DNA from: Azonexaceae bacterium s22
GTDB taxonomy: Bacteria; Pseudomonadota; Gammaproteobacteria; Burkholderiales; Rhodocyclaceae
Length of the DNA: 64,000 bases
Assembly: GCA_016617495.1 (NCBI GenBank)
Contig: WYCU01000006.1
Span: 179,573 to 243,572 of the forward strand
Direction of reading: 5' to 3'
Below, in pieces: positions 63,730-64,000 of the stretch. Positions within the stretch are counted from its first letter, which is position 1. Each line of letters starts with the position of its first letter. The notes beneath the pieces are model-generated. The model saw only the letters and a program-made list of their open reading frames with translations, searched no databases and was not told the DNA's origin. The position numbers were made by a program, and so were the translations under genes.

Positions 63730-64000
63730 GTGAAGATTCTCGTTCCCGTAAAACGGGTGATTGACTACAACGTGAAGGTACGGGTGAAGGCGGACGGGTC
63801 GGGCGTGGATCTGGCCAACGTCAAGATGAGCATGAACCCGTTTGACGAAATTGCGGTGGAAGAAGCCGTACGTCTCAAGGAAGCCGGCATTGCCAGCGAA
63901 GTCGTCGCCGTCTCCTGCGGTGTCGCGGCCTGCCAGGAAACCCTGCGCACTGCCATGGCCATTGGTGCCGACCGCGGCATCCTCGTCGACTGCGGCGACA
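63730..64000 (+). CDS. etfB: Electron transfer flavoprotein beta subunit, N-terminal part
   Basis: The first 90 residues are present and the gene runs past the window end. [40 protein letters not shown] and [13 protein letters not shown]-like sequence (here [16 protein letters not shown]) are EtfB. It starts with GTG at 63730 (an adjacent in-frame GTG at 63727), with AAGGAGAGA just upstream. EtfB with EtfA passes electrons from acyl-CoA dehydrogenases to the quinone pool. It is divergent from, and probably controlled by, the TetR gene. Confidence 0.94.
   Translation, partial: MKILVPVKRVIDYNVKVRVKADGSGVDLANVKMSMNPFDEIAVEEAVRLKEAGIASEVVAVSCGVAACQETLRTAMAIGADRGILVDCGD

Overview
The window is GC-rich chromosomal DNA of a betaproteobacterium. 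The gene content fits the Rhodocyclales (Dechloromonas/Azonexus-like): an rnfABCDGE-nth operon, a divergent methionine gamma-lyase and Lrp regulator pair, NnrS, PrpE, FbpABC, an Mla-type lipid transport operon and an etfB start. The genus is an inference from gene content. No rRNA, tRNA, CRISPR array or insertion sequence is visible.

Layout. 1-7.5 kb: 3' end of htpG, a VanZ-like membrane protein, a membrane diguanylate cyclase with a DUF3820 partner, a secreted Cys-rich protein with an expandable Met-Gly-Gly tract, a GspE/PilB-type ATPase and an ODP/FprA-like di-iron protein. 7.5-17 kb, minus strand: rnfABCDGE, an RlmN-like radical SAM enzyme, nth, a FIST protein and DUF1841, joined mostly by 4-base stop/start overlaps; pyrD lies upstream. 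17-25 kb: a frameshifted membrane-protein pseudogene, a TolC/MacA/MacB-type tripartite exporter and a Tat-exported sulfatase. 25-31 kb: a type I restriction-modification operon (hsdR, hsdM, a DUF1016 remnant, hsdS). 31-40 kb: orphan flavocytochrome-c-type flavoprotein, DUF411/ankyrin pair, XRE/DUF2975 pair, Lrp/mdeA, katG, acyP. 40-45.8 kb: a four-gene cluster ending in a ferric-reductase-like oxidoreductase and a cytochrome b5-like protein, then OsmC, CapA and small periplasmic proteins. 45.9-49.3 kb: NnrS, a MliC/YbaY-type fusion, and the N-degron transferases bpt and aat. 49.3-53.2 kb: fbpC, fbpB and fbpA in an unusual split order with two Fur-like boxes. 53.3-64 kb: NlpC/P60, YhdH-type reductase, a response regulator with a degenerate GGDEF domain, prpE, ppx-mlaEFD-lipoprotein, a TetR regulator with two operator palindromes, and the 5' end of etfB.

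Main discovery candidate: a dispersed, oriented element of about 34 bp. Its core is ATTGTCGCGGTCGACC, followed by two A-rich tracts roughly one helical turn apart. It occurs at 14 loci in both orientations. Nine copies are intergenic, and eight of those sit just downstream of a gene with the T-rich tail toward the stop codon, several directly abutting an intrinsic-terminator hairpin. Five more lie inside coding sequences. Core plus spaced A-tracts, enrichment at terminators and tolerance inside genes recall the DNA uptake sequences of Pasteurellaceae and Neisseriaceae. I know of no description of this motif, and its function is inference.
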